This document shows, one piece after another, positions 31,532 to 39,722 of a stretch of DNA of 64,000 bases. Made by a program: the position numbers and the translations under genes. Positions within the stretch are counted from its first letter, which is position 1; each line of letters opens with the position of its first letter. Below the pieces are notes generated by a model. It did not search any database and was not told where the DNA came from. It saw nothing but the letters and a program-made list of their open reading frames with translations. The stretch is from Xylanibacter ruminicola (GTDB lineage: Bacteria; Bacteroidota; Bacteroidia; Bacteroidales; Bacteroidaceae), in assembly GCF_900142525.1 (NCBI RefSeq), contig NZ_FRBD01000011.1:62001-126000 (forward strand). Direction: 5' to 3'.

Positions 31532-31584
31532 AATCTAAAACTAAATAACGGCAAATCTAAAACCACCCAACAAAATCTAAAACC
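31532..31584 (+). repeat. Three iteron-like direct repeats AATCTAAAAC
   Basis: Copies at 31532-31541, 31554-31563 and 31574-31583 (the last two extended by another C), spaced 22 and 20 bases, about two helical turns apart. Upstream of the BT4734-like/DUF3987 module. Such phased repeats usually bind an initiator or regulator. The remaining sequence of 31453-31677 is AT-rich without other structure I can name. Confidence 0.6.
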
Positions 31585-31677
31585 ATTGAAAAGCAGCCTT
31601 ATATATCACTAAAAATCAGTATAATACGAGCCTATTCCAATTCTATTTTGTTTTATGGTAGATTGCGAAATAAGATG

Positions 31678-31807
31678 TAATTTTGCATCAGAATTCGACA
31701 CCTCAGGTATTAACCGAGCACGGGCCTGGGGGGCGGACAAGGCGAAATCGTAACCACTATACCGAAGTCCGTTTGTGCAAGTGGGATAACCTCATACAAT
31801 AAAAAAT
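31678..31807 (+). promoter_or_regulatory. -7 box and structured leader of the BT4734-like gene
   Basis: TAATTTTGC at 31678-31686 is the -7 box. The following leader of about 115 nt is GC-rich, unlike its surroundings, and can fold: GCAC (31718-31721) with GTGC (31775-31778) enclosing CGGAC (31734-31738) with GTCCG (31767-31771). It could be a regulatory leader or a translation control element. Confidence 0.45.
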
Positions 31808-32422
31808 ATGTTTAGTATGGAGGCAAAAAATAACGCAACAATCACCAACAGCTGGAATCCGGCTGAGGTGCGCATGAGCTTCTTCACGAAGCCTATCACT
31901 AACAAATGGCCTAGCGGACAGCCACTGTCGCTGTTTCAGGTCTACCGTTACATTATTACTCGTAGGTATAAGCCTGAGACAGAGCTGCTCAGAACAATCA
32001 CCGACGACAACAAAGCCCGCGACTTTAAGGGGGAAAACCTGGACTACGTGACTCCGAGTGGTGTTTTCAGCTATTGCTCAGACAATTCACTCGTCAGTCA
32101 TTCCGGCATACTGTGCATGGATCTGGACCATCTGGACAACCGAGTAGAGGAGTTGTTCCAACTGCTGATTCATGATCCGATGTTCATGACGCTGTTGTTG
32201 TTTCGTTCGCCACGCGGCTCAGGACTGAAATGGTTTATCCATATCGACCTCTCGCGCTGCGATCACCGTACTTGGTTTATAGCAGTACGCAACTACCTTA
32301 TGCACACTTATCACCTGGACGACAAACAGGTAGATAAAGCTTGCGGTAACACGTCGAGAGCATGCTTCTTGTGTTACGATGCAGAAGCGTATATTCTCCC
32401 CTTACTCGTTGAGTATTTTTAA
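31808..32422 (+). CDS. BT4734-like / VirE N-terminal domain protein
   Basis: 204 residues (start 31808, or Met4 at 31817). The fold resembles primase-type AEP proteins: MDLDHLDN with acidic residues, FRSPRGSGLKWFIHID, and a closing CGNTSRACFLCYD. Members of the BT4734/BF3469-like group sit next to DUF3987 genes in Bacteroidales, both in mobile elements and beside capsule loci. The product is probably a DNA-binding or primase-like partner of the next gene, 35 bases downstream. Confidence 0.82.
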   Translation: MFSMEAKNNATITNSWNPAEVRMSFFTKPITNKWPSGQPLSLFQVYRYIITRRYKPETELLRTITDDNKARDFKGENLDYVTPSGVFSYCSDNSLVSHSGILCMDLDHLDNRVEELFQLLIHDPMFMTLLLFRSPRGSGLKWFIHIDLSRCDHRTWFIAVRNYLMHTYHLDDKQVDKACGNTSRACFLCYDAEAYILPLLVEYF

Positions 32423-32457
32423 TTAGTAAACCCAAATCATAAATAAAATAGATTAGT

Positions 32458-34461
32458 ATGAACAACAATACAATCTTTGATCCGATGGCATGGGCAGCAG
32501 CCACTGGCAACAACAAGACTGCCAACAACAACGACCAAACCAAGTCTGGTCAAGTACCCAACCCAAAGTCGGCCATTCCCTTCATCGGGAATGAGCTGGA
32601 AAAGGCCAAGGCCACCGTTGAAGAGCTCATCCGTCTTGGGGCCAACATTGCCGAGAGTTATGATGATTGGTGGAACTGCGGCTGTGCACTAGCCGAACTT
32701 GGTCCAGAGGCCGGCAACCTGTTTCATCAGATTTCGAGCCAAAGCACTAAGTACCGAGAGACTGACTGTGAGAAGAAATGGCAGGAATGCCTGTCGAAAC
32801 ATGACGGCAGGATCACTATCGCAACTTTTTACAAAATGGCACAGAACGCCGGCGTAGACCTGAGCGCTATCGGTAGACAGTTTCCCTCAGCACCCTCAAA
32901 CCCTCACACTGCGGGAATTAATCATTCAGAAGTAAGCAACAACAACGTTTATCAGTCTGAAAACACTGATTATAATAAAGGTATAGACGATAACAGTATT
33001 CTTGCTTCACAAACATCAGGAAACTCCCTCGGCCATGAGGGAAATGCGGGAATTGAGGGAAACGGCGAAAGCGATTCTGTCAATCCGAGTCAAGACTTTG
33101 CGCAGTACACCGAAACTTTTTCTGACAAACTTGACGTATCTCGACTTCCTACCATGCTTCGAGATCTCATAGAGACACAGACAGATGCAGAAGGGCGCGA
33201 CAAAGTTACACTTGCTACATTGACACTTTATTCGGGAGCAATGCCTGGAGTTTATGGCATATACGACGGCAAGCGTGTATATCCACCATTCTATACACTC
33301 ATTGATGCACCTTCAGGAGCCGACAAGGGTGTTATCTCTGATTGTCGCCAGTTAGTGAAACCTATAGAATGGGAGATTCGAAAAGCCTATGATAGCCAGC
33401 TTGAGGAATACCAACAGGAATATGCAAAATGGACGGCACTTGACAAAAAACAGCGTGCTTCACAAAACGAACCTGTCAAACCACCCTATCGTTCTCTTTT
33501 CATTGCAGCTAATTCATCTGCCACATCAGCTTATCAGGCGCTGTCGGATAATAATGAATGGGGCATCATATTTGAAACAGAAGCCGACACGCTAACCCAA
33601 GCACTTAAGCAGGATTATGGCGATTATAGCGATGGACTTCGCAAGGCTTTCCACCACGAAGCTATCAGTTATAGTCGCAGAAAGGATGACGAGCATGTTA
33701 ATCTAGACTGCCCTCGACTAGCAGCCTTGTTGACCTGTACTCCAGGACAGGTGCCACAACTTCTGTCGCCGCAGCAGGTGGAGAACGGATTGGCAAACCG
33801 TTTCCTGTTCTACAACTTGAAGAGTCATCATGCATGGCGAAATGTCTTTGCCGAATGTAACGAGCCCATTGCCGACCGCTTCCTGAAAATCGGTCAACGT
33901 TATCTGACACTGTATCATGAGCTGGAGAAGCAAATGGAACATCCGATTCAGTTTGTACTAAGCATAGAACAGCAAAAACAGTTCAACGAATATTTCTCCG
34001 GTTTATTGCTTGAGCAGATTGGACTCTACGGTGAACAGTTAGATGCCTTTGTTAAGCGTCTTGGTCTTACCACATTCCGTATGGCAATGGTTCTTACCGT
34101 GCTTCGCTGTGAAGAGCGTGCTCCCATGCTCGATCCATTGTCACAGACTCTTGTTTGTACAGAAGAGGATTTTCAGACAGTGATGACCATCACGAACTGC
34201 CTGATTAACCATACTACTCACGTTTATGCCAATCTATTGCCTCATGATGATACGCAAAAACATAATGGTGTATTACTATCAACAACTGAGAAAGCACTAT
34301 TCGATGCTTTAAGCCATGAGTTTACCACACAGGATGGCAAACAAGTTGCTAAAAAACTTGGCATACCTTGGAAATCTGCTGAACGATACATAGGATTCTT
34401 TGTCAGCAAGTATCACATTGCCAATCGTATCAAAAACGGATATTATATGAAGAAATCATAA
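32458..34461 (+). CDS. PriCT-2 and DUF3987 domain protein (primase-helicase-like)
   Basis: 667 residues. After a low-complexity start (residues 1-40), residues about 50-140 match PriCT-2, the primase C-terminal helical domain (DDWWNCGCALAELG, KKWQECLSKHDGRITIATFYKMA). A Ser/Asn-rich linker (145-215) leads into DUF3987 (about 225-600), a P-loop-derived helicase-like domain: the degenerate nucleotide site is DAPSGADKGVI, followed by FETEADTLTQALKQDYG and LLSPQQVENGLANRFLFY. The final 70 residues look like a winged helix. With the BT4734-like protein it forms a replication-type module of mobile origin. Domesticated function at capsule loci is unknown. Confidence 0.85.
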   Translation: MNNNTIFDPMAWAAATGNNKTANNNDQTKSGQVPNPKSAIPFIGNELEKAKATVEELIRLGANIAESYDDWWNCGCALAELGPEAGNLFHQISSQSTKYRETDCEKKWQECLSKHDGRITIATFYKMAQNAGVDLSAIGRQFPSAPSNPHTAGINHSEVSNNNVYQSENTDYNKGIDDNSILASQTSGNSLGHEGNAGIEGNGESDSVNPSQDFAQYTETFSDKLDVSRLPTMLRDLIETQTDAEGRDKVTLATLTLYSGAMPGVYGIYDGKRVYPPFYTLIDAPSGADKGVISDCRQLVKPIEWEIRKAYDSQLEEYQQEYAKWTALDKKQRASQNEPVKPPYRSLFIAANSSATSAYQALSDNNEWGIIFETEADTLTQALKQDYGDYSDGLRKAFHHEAISYSRRKDDEHVNLDCPRLAALLTCTPGQVPQLLSPQQVENGLANRFLFYNLKSHHAWRNVFAECNEPIADRFLKIGQRYLTLYHELEKQMEHPIQFVLSIEQQKQFNEYFSGLLLEQIGLYGEQLDAFVKRLGLTTFRMAMVLTVLRCEERAPMLDPLSQTLVCTEEDFQTVMTITNCLINHTTHVYANLLPHDDTQKHNGVLLSTTEKALFDALSHEFTTQDGKQVAKKLGIPWKSAERYIGFFVSKYHIANRIKNGYYMKKS

Positions 34462-34497
34462 CTCATTTTTTTAACGAGACGTAATGTCGTTAGTAGC

Positions 34498-34538
34498 GAG
34501 CCGTAACCTCATCAATAACGAGATTATGGCTCGATTTT
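34498..34538 (+). terminator. Terminator after the DUF3987 gene
   Basis: GAGCCGTAACCTC (34498-34510) pairs with GAGATTATGGCTC (34520-34532), with two imperfect pairs, then a T-rich run. Confidence 0.75.
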
Positions 34539-34574
34539 TATTTACAATAATTAATAAAAATAGTCTCTAAAATA

Positions 34575-34606
34575 TTTGGTTATTTCAAATAAATTTAGTA
34601 CCTTTG
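34575..34606 (+). promoter_or_regulatory. Promoter of the HU-like gene
   Basis: TTTG (34575-34578), 20-base spacer, TACCTTTG (34599-34606); about 60-base leader. Confidence 0.8.
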
Positions 34607-34666
34607 TAACCAAGAAAGGCAGGAAAATCCTGACCTGGATAATGTCTCACTTAATAATCTAATATC

Positions 34667-35179
34667 ATGAGTAAAATTCTGTACGAAGTGTACAAAAACG
34701 ACATCAAGGACTCTGAGAGTGTGATGTACGGGAAGTGGTACGCAAGGCTGAAGAGCATCGAGACGATGAGCATGACCAAACTGGCCAAGCACATCTCTGA
34801 ACATGGCTCGGTTTACACCGAAGACGTGGTGGAGGGAGTGATGAAGAAGTTTAAGTCTTGTCTGATTGAGATGCTGCTGGAGTCGAAGAAGGTAAAGGTA
34901 GCTGGTCTGGGTACATTCTACCTGACGGCTGAGTGCCAGAAGGGCGGTTCAGACAAGGAAGAGGACTTCAACGTGAAGGAGCACCTGAAGGCTCTGCACA
35001 TCCGCTTCCTTCCTGACCAGACGGCCGAGGACAACCTCTCAAGCCGTGAGTTCATCAAGAAGGCCGAGTTCGTGAACATCAAGAACCTGCTGTCGGGCAA
35101 CACCGACGAGGAGACTGGCGATGACGAGAATTCTGATGACGGTCCAACTGGAGGTCTGACTCCTAATCCAGGAGACTAA
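34667..35179 (+). CDS. HU-family DNA-binding protein, HU-HIG type
   Basis: 170 residues. The HU/IHF fold is modified in the way usual for Bacteroidota HU-HIG proteins: a preceding strand (LYEVYKNDI), the helical dimer part (MTKLAKHISEHGSVYTEDVVEGVM), VKVAGLGTFYLT, and a beta-arm region shortened and followed by a Gly/Asp/Pro-rich tail (about 140-170). Such proteins accompany BT4734/DUF3987 pairs. It has its own promoter and terminator and may be expressed strongly. Role beyond DNA binding unknown. Confidence 0.88.
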   Translation: MSKILYEVYKNDIKDSESVMYGKWYARLKSIETMSMTKLAKHISEHGSVYTEDVVEGVMKKFKSCLIEMLLESKKVKVAGLGTFYLTAECQKGGSDKEEDFNVKEHLKALHIRFLPDQTAEDNLSSREFIKKAEFVNIKNLLSGNTDEETGDDENSDDGPTGGLTPNPGD

Positions 35180-35198
35180 GCGCTCAGCCTGGTACCCT

Positions 35199-35228
35199 CC
35201 CCGAGACTCAATGGGTCTCGGGGTTTTT
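35199..35228 (+). terminator. Strong terminator after the HU-like gene
   Basis: CCCCGAGAC (35199-35207) and GTCTCGGGG (35215-35223), 7-base loop, five Ts. The right half lies inside the 3' coding end of the convergent DUF4251 gene. Confidence 0.92.
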
Positions 35229-35726
35229 ACATAATACCATATTGCCAGAGTATGATATTTGTTCACGCTGGCGGGATTGAACAGTGAGCGATGAACTGCC
35301 GTTGTCGAACACCATCAGACTATATAAATAGGTGTCTTCGTTGTTGGCCACACTGATTTCTATATCACGCCTACCGTTTTTCTTAATCGTCTCATTATAA
35401 CTGCTTATGGGGGCCGAGAAGTTCAGTCCGTTACCACCACCGTAAGGCACATTGTAGGCCCTTCCGATGTAAGGAAGATACGAAATAAGCGAATCGTTTC
35501 TCACCTCGATCGAATAGGTAGACACGCTCCTGGAAGGCCCTTTACCTGGAATCATGCGGGTTATGTCGATTTTGTACTTACGAGCGCCCAATGCATCGGT
35601 CACCATCTTGGCTTGTTCAGCTTTTCGGGCGGCTCGCTCTTCCTGCGTAGCACATGACACAAACACCACATCGCACGAAATAAACATTGCTATGACCAGC
35701 GAAAGGATTGAATTCTTTTTCATCAT
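35208..35726 (-). CDS. DUF4251 lipoprotein
   Basis: 172 residues. A signal peptide ends in a lipobox (FVSC, Cys25). Residues 27-45 are a charged helix (EERAARKAEQAKMV), and the rest is the DUF4251 beta domain: YKIDITRMIP, SYLPYIGRAYNVPYGG and LNFSAPISSY, with the typical alternating strands. Found only in Bacteroidota, function unknown, periplasmic or outer-membrane anchored. The last codons coincide with the HU terminator stem. It is 6 bases downstream of the DUF389 gene and probably cotranscribed with it. Confidence 0.88.
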   Translation of the reverse strand: MMKKNSILSLVIAMFISCDVVFVSCATQEERAARKAEQAKMVTDALGARKYKIDITRMIPGKGPSRSVSTYSIEVRNDSLISYLPYIGRAYNVPYGGGNGLNFSAPISSYNETIKKNGRRDIEISVANNEDTYLYSLMVFDNGSSSLTVQSRQREQISYSGNMVLCKNPETH

Positions 35727-35732
35727 CTATTC

Positions 35733-37082
35733 TTATTTTCGATTTATCACAATCACACTGTCTGCCTTTACTCTTGTCTGCAGCCAGTTGTGCAGTTTCT
35801 TGCTGTCTTCTTTAGAAAGCTCTTTCTTTCCCACAGATTCTATGATAGCCGCCACATACGTATTCCGTTTTGTAGAATCTCTATTTACTTCGATCACCCT
35901 TTGGAGTGCAAGTTTACTGATCTGCGGGAAGAGCGAGGCTAACTCTGGTCTGATCTCGGCAGCAAGCGCCTCGTATCTTTTATATTCCTGCAGTTGCTCG
36001 CTAAGCTGCGCATTATCGGTAGTGAGCTGCAACAGCTGCTTTTGCTCGGTTGCGCGACTGGTAGTCAGTGTCGTCACCTGATTACTCAGCGCAAGCACGC
36101 TGTCGCTCTGAGTACCTTGTATAACACGGAGCGAATAGTTGTTCAATCCGTATTCTTTCATCCTGCGCTCGGCCTCTGCCTGAGTGCTACTGCTAATTTC
36201 GCGACCCACTGCCACCACACGCAGGTACATACTGTCCTTGTCTACAGTGTTCGAGATAATCTGCGTACCGCGCTGCATCAGTTCTGTTTTTACAAATTTA
36301 CGCACGTTGTTATCGAATATGCTTTGCTGCACAATGTGAACCGTCATATAAGCAGCAGGCAATATGGTGACCACGACAATAGAAACCAGTATGCGGCGCC
36401 CCTTGATGGCTTTCTCGCTTAACCGATAATCTTGCTTCTGGAAGTGCATCAATCGCACACCACAATATGTGGCGAGTGCGATAAACACCGTGTTGATGAA
36501 AAACAGGTAGAACGCTCCAAGAAAATAGAGCAGATGACCGGTGGCCAGTCCGAACCCCGCCGTACAGAGCGGTGGCATCAGCGCAGTAGCGATGGCAACA
36601 CCAGGTATAACGTTGCCTTTACCACGAGTACAGAGGGCTATGATACCCGCAGCACCACCGCAAAAGGCTATAAGCACATCGTAAAGCGTAGGCGATGTAC
36701 GGGCTAACAATTCCGACTGCGCCTCGCTGAGGGGCGATGTCAGGAAATAAGCTGTGGCCGTGAGCACACTAATCAGAGTAGCCACGCCATAGTTCTTACC
36801 AGCCCGCTTAAGCAGACTGAGATCGTTGATGCCCACAGCCAATCCCATACCTACTATAGGCCCCATTAGCGGCGAAATAAGCATGGCGCCGATGATAACC
36901 GCTGTAGAATTTACGTTCAGACCTAGTGAGGCGATAAAGATAGCAAAGATGAGCACCCACAGATTGGCCCCCCTGAAACTCACGCCCTCAGTAATCTGGG
37001 CTATAATCCTCTGTTCGTCCTCCTTATCGGGCATCAGATTAAAATAGACGCCCGCTCTATCAATAAACTCTTTGACTGCCAT
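35733..37082 (-). CDS. DUF389 family membrane protein
   Basis: 449 residues. The N-terminal half contains six to seven membrane helices with the DUF389 hallmarks: STAVIIGAMLISPLMGPIVG, GVAIATALMPPLCTAGFGLA and AGIIALCTRGKGNVIPG. From about residue 235 the protein is soluble, with one more helix and a long coiled coil (SNQVTTLTTSRATEQKQLLQ). DUF389 proteins are widespread and of unknown transport or signalling function. The coiled-coil C-terminus is common in Bacteroidota members. Upstream gene of a pair with DUF4251. Confidence 0.88.
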   Translation of the reverse strand: MAVKEFIDRAGVYFNLMPDKEDEQRIIAQITEGVSFRGANLWVLIFAIFIASLGLNVNSTAVIIGAMLISPLMGPIVGMGLAVGINDLSLLKRAGKNYGVATLISVLTATAYFLTSPLSEAQSELLARTSPTLYDVLIAFCGGAAGIIALCTRGKGNVIPGVAIATALMPPLCTAGFGLATGHLLYFLGAFYLFFINTVFIALATYCGVRLMHFQKQDYRLSEKAIKGRRILVSIVVVTILPAAYMTVHIVQQSIFDNNVRKFVKTELMQRGTQIISNTVDKDSMYLRVVAVGREISSSTQAEAERRMKEYGLNNYSLRVIQGTQSDSVLALSNQVTTLTTSRATEQKQLLQLTTDNAQLSEQLQEYKRYEALAAEIRPELASLFPQISKLALQRVIEVNRDSTKRNTYVAAIIESVGKKELSKEDSKKLHNWLQTRVKADSVIVINRK

Positions 37083-37184
37083 ATCATGTTTCTATTTATG
37101 GTTCCACATTTTGTGGGCAAAGATATAAATAAATCCGCTTAATTGTTGGCCACGCTGTTCTGTTATAGCTATACGTTATGTGTA

Positions 37185-37793
37185 CTATAATTTGTATCCT
37201 AATGTTACAACGATGACTTGGTTACGAATAGATTTTGCAGCACCTGATACTACTTTGGTGAGGCCGAAGTTGTAGCGGGCATCGAGGGTTAATCCACCGT
37301 ACTCGTAAGAGAAGCCAACGGGAATGGAGAGATCGAATTTGTTGAACTTGAAATAATCATTATCGAAGAGAAGATCAATGGCTTTATCTACATCATACGA
37401 TTTACCGTCAGCCTTCAACTTGGTCTTTACCCTAAAGGCTGGTTGCACGCCTGCTTTCAGAGCAAGGCCTGGCAGCACATAATAATTGACCGTTATGGGC
37501 ACAGCTATATAATGGTTGTCTAACTTACAGGCTGTACCATCATCGGTTGTGTCTTTTACACCCTGATTGGTGTATAACACACCTGCTGCCAAACCTAACT
37601 GATCGGTAAGATAGTGTTCAACCTCGACGCCATAGGTAAGGTCGAGTTTCATCTTGCCGTCCTCATAGTTAGTCAAGTTTGATAAGGTGATACCAACTCT
37701 GGGCTGGATAGTGATATCGCCTTCCTCGTGCTGGGCATTTGCATTTACGCTAGCCATCATGGCGGCTACGACCATTAAAATAATCTTTTTCAT
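37185..37793 (-). CDS. Porin-family outer-membrane beta-barrel protein
   Basis: 202 residues, with signal peptide 1-20 (ending NANAQ). The mature part alternates short amphipathic strands typical of the OMP_b-brl_2 barrels (about eight): IQPRVGITLSNLTNY, LTYGVEVEHYLTDQLGLAAG, ALKAGVQPAFRVKTKL, VIVVTLGYKL ending in an aromatic-free but hydrophobic C-terminus. A small PorT/OmpW-like barrel; ligand unknown. Single-gene unit with promoter at 37892-37884. Confidence 0.85.
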   Translation of the reverse strand: MKKIILMVVAAMMASVNANAQHEEGDITIQPRVGITLSNLTNYEDGKMKLDLTYGVEVEHYLTDQLGLAAGVLYTNQGVKDTTDDGTACKLDNHYIAVPITVNYYVLPGLALKAGVQPAFRVKTKLKADGKSYDVDKAIDLLFDNDYFKFNKFDLSIPVGFSYEYGGLTLDARYNFGLTKVVSGAAKSIRNQVIVVTLGYKL

Positions 37794-37883
37794 AATCTTC
37801 TAAGTTTTAATATATTGTTTCAGAATTGTATTAATGTCATCTAATATCGGTTGTTAATATTGTCTGTATTTGGGTTTTCTGTG

Positions 37884-37892
37884 GCAAAGGTA
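37884..37892 (-). promoter_or_regulatory. -7 box of the barrel-protein gene
   Basis: TACCTTTGC on the minus strand, giving a leader of about 85 nt. Confidence 0.65.
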
Positions 37893-37993
37893 AATAAAAA
37901 ATCCTGTTAAATAGCGAACAACACCTTTAAATTATGTTAATGATATATCATAAAATTCTCGCATTAAATCGCGCATATCTGATGATTTTTGTG

Positions 37994-38002
37994 TAATTTT
38001 GC
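37994..38002 (+). promoter_or_regulatory. -7 box of the Y-family polymerase gene
   Basis: TAATTTTGC ends only 10 bases before the ATG, so the transcript should start about 4 bases upstream of the start codon. Confidence 0.65.
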
Positions 38003-38011
38003 AGCGGAAAT

Positions 38012-39526
38012 ATGAAGGAAGTGAATCGGACATATATAGCCATCGACCTGAAGAGTTTCTATGCTTCGGTAGAGTGTGTGGACAGAGGATTAGACCCGCT
38101 GACCACAAACCTTGTGGTGGCCGATGTTTCGAGGACCGAGAAGACCATCTGTCTGGCGGTGTCGCCCAGTCTGAAGGCTTACGGCGTAGGTGGTCGGGCA
38201 CGACTGTTTGAAGTGGTGCAGCGCATGCGTGAGGTGAACTACCAAAGGCAGAGCCAGCTGCCTACGCACAGATTAACCGGCAAGTCGGTATTTGAGCACG
38301 AACTGAAGGCGCATCCTGATTGGGCCGTAGATTACATCGCTGCCCCACCCCGAATGGCCTATTATATAGAGGTGAGCAAAAAGGTGTACAGCGTGTATCA
38401 GAAATATATCGCACCTGAAGATATCCATGTTTACTCGATCGACGAGGTGTTTATGGACGTAACCAACTATCTGGGAACCTACAAGATGACGCCTCACGAG
38501 CTGGCTATGACAATGATACGCGACGTGCTGAAGCTGACAGGTATTACGGCAACGGCCGGCATCGGCACCAACATGTATCTATGCAAGGTAGCTATGGACA
38601 TTATGGCCAAGAAGATGCCGGCAGATAAAGACGGTGTGCGCATAGCCGAACTCGACGAGATGGCATATAGGCGCGAGCTGTGGGACTATACGCCGATAAC
38701 CAAGTTCTGGCGTGTGGGCAAAGGTATTGCCAGCAAACTGGCCGTTTATGGCATCGACACCATGGGCAAGCTGGCTCGCATGTCGGAGCAGAACGAAGAA
38801 CTGCTTTACCGCATGTTTGGCGTAAATGCCGAACTGTTGATAGACCACGCATGGGGCTGGGAACCATGCACGATAGCCGAGGTGAAAGCCTATCGACCGG
38901 AAACCAATTCTTTTAGCAGCGGCCAGGTGCTGCAGGAGCCTTACGACTTTAGCAAGGCGCGTGTAGTGATCAAGGAGATGGCCGAGGGTATGGCGCTCGA
39001 TTTGGTAAGAAAACAGCTGGTAACTGATCAGGTTGTGCTGACGGTAGGCTACGATGCCGAAAGCCTGACTCGCCCAGAGATACGCGCTAAGTATCATGGC
39101 GAGATAACAACGAACTATTATGGTAAGGCTGTACCTAAGCACACTCACGGCACGCAGAACTTCGACAGGCCAACCTCTTCATCGCGACAGTTGATGGATG
39201 CTGCAGCTGCGCTATTCGACAGGTTGGTAAATCCTGATTTGCTGATTCGACGACTTAACCTTACAGTTAACCGCGTGGTGCCTGAGTCGGTATTGGAGGC
39301 ACAAAGCAAAGAGCCTGTGCAGCTTGATTTGTTTACCGATTACGAGGCACTGAAAAAACAGCAGCAGGAGGAGCAAGCACGCCAGGCCAAGGAGCGGCGG
39401 ATGCAGGAGGTGCAGCTAAAGATCAAACAGAAGTTTGGCAAAAATGCCATTCTTCGTGGGTTAAACTTCGAGGAAGGTGCCACGGCCAAAGAACGCAACG
39501 CTCAGATAGGAGGACATAAAGCTTAA
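38012..39526 (+). CDS. Y-family DNA polymerase (UmuC/UvrX-like)
   Basis: 504 residues. Palm motifs: TYIAIDLKSFYASVE with the first metal Asp at residue 12, and VYSIDEVFMDV with the second Asp-Glu pair. Thumb and little-finger domains follow, and a long charged C-terminal helix (KKQQQEEQARQAKERRMQ) ends the protein. TDYEALKK is preceded by QLDLF, a beta-clamp-binding type motif (PVQLDLFTD). The layout is like UvrX/YqjW of Firmicutes rather than DinB. Translesion synthesis is expected. No LexA site was recognised. The 56-codon gene 13 bases downstream is its usual companion. Confidence 0.9.
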   Translation: MKEVNRTYIAIDLKSFYASVECVDRGLDPLTTNLVVADVSRTEKTICLAVSPSLKAYGVGGRARLFEVVQRMREVNYQRQSQLPTHRLTGKSVFEHELKAHPDWAVDYIAAPPRMAYYIEVSKKVYSVYQKYIAPEDIHVYSIDEVFMDVTNYLGTYKMTPHELAMTMIRDVLKLTGITATAGIGTNMYLCKVAMDIMAKKMPADKDGVRIAELDEMAYRRELWDYTPITKFWRVGKGIASKLAVYGIDTMGKLARMSEQNEELLYRMFGVNAELLIDHAWGWEPCTIAEVKAYRPETNSFSSGQVLQEPYDFSKARVVIKEMAEGMALDLVRKQLVTDQVVLTVGYDAESLTRPEIRAKYHGEITTNYYGKAVPKHTHGTQNFDRPTSSSRQLMDAAAALFDRLVNPDLLIRRLNLTVNRVVPESVLEAQSKEPVQLDLFTDYEALKKQQQEEQARQAKERRMQEVQLKIKQKFGKNAILRGLNFEEGATAKERNAQIGGHKA

Positions 39527-39539
39527 TTGATAATGGATA

Positions 39540-39710
39540 ATGGATAAATACGACGATATCATCAACTTGCCACATCATGTGTCGAAGCGGCATCCACAGA
39601 TGTCGATGTGGAACCGTGCGGCACAGTTTGCACCCTTCTCCGCGCTAACAGGCTACGAAGATGCCATACAGGATTCCATTCAAGAGAATCTAAAGGCTTT
39701 TGAAGAGTAG
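39540..39710 (+). CDS. YolD-like small protein (56 aa), partner of the Y-family polymerase
   Basis: MDKYDDIINLPHHVSKRHPQ, then MSMWNRAAQFAPFSALTGYED and a short helix. This is the opening of YolD-like proteins that in Firmicutes are encoded next to UvrX-type polymerases; here only this part is present. The start ATG sits in a small direct repeat (ATGGATA twice, 39533 and 39540); the first ATG runs into a stop after four codons. Role unknown; possibly a polymerase accessory protein. Its 3' end is 12 bases from the convergent VanX-like gene. Confidence 0.75.
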   Translation: MDKYDDIINLPHHVSKRHPQMSMWNRAAQFAPFSALTGYEDAIQDSIQENLKAFEE

Positions 39711-39722
39711 TAGAATTCCCCC

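Noticed and set aside
31532..31584. CRISPR-like array
   Set aside because: Repeats are only 10 bases with 10-12 base gaps and three copies; no cas genes. Iterons fit better.
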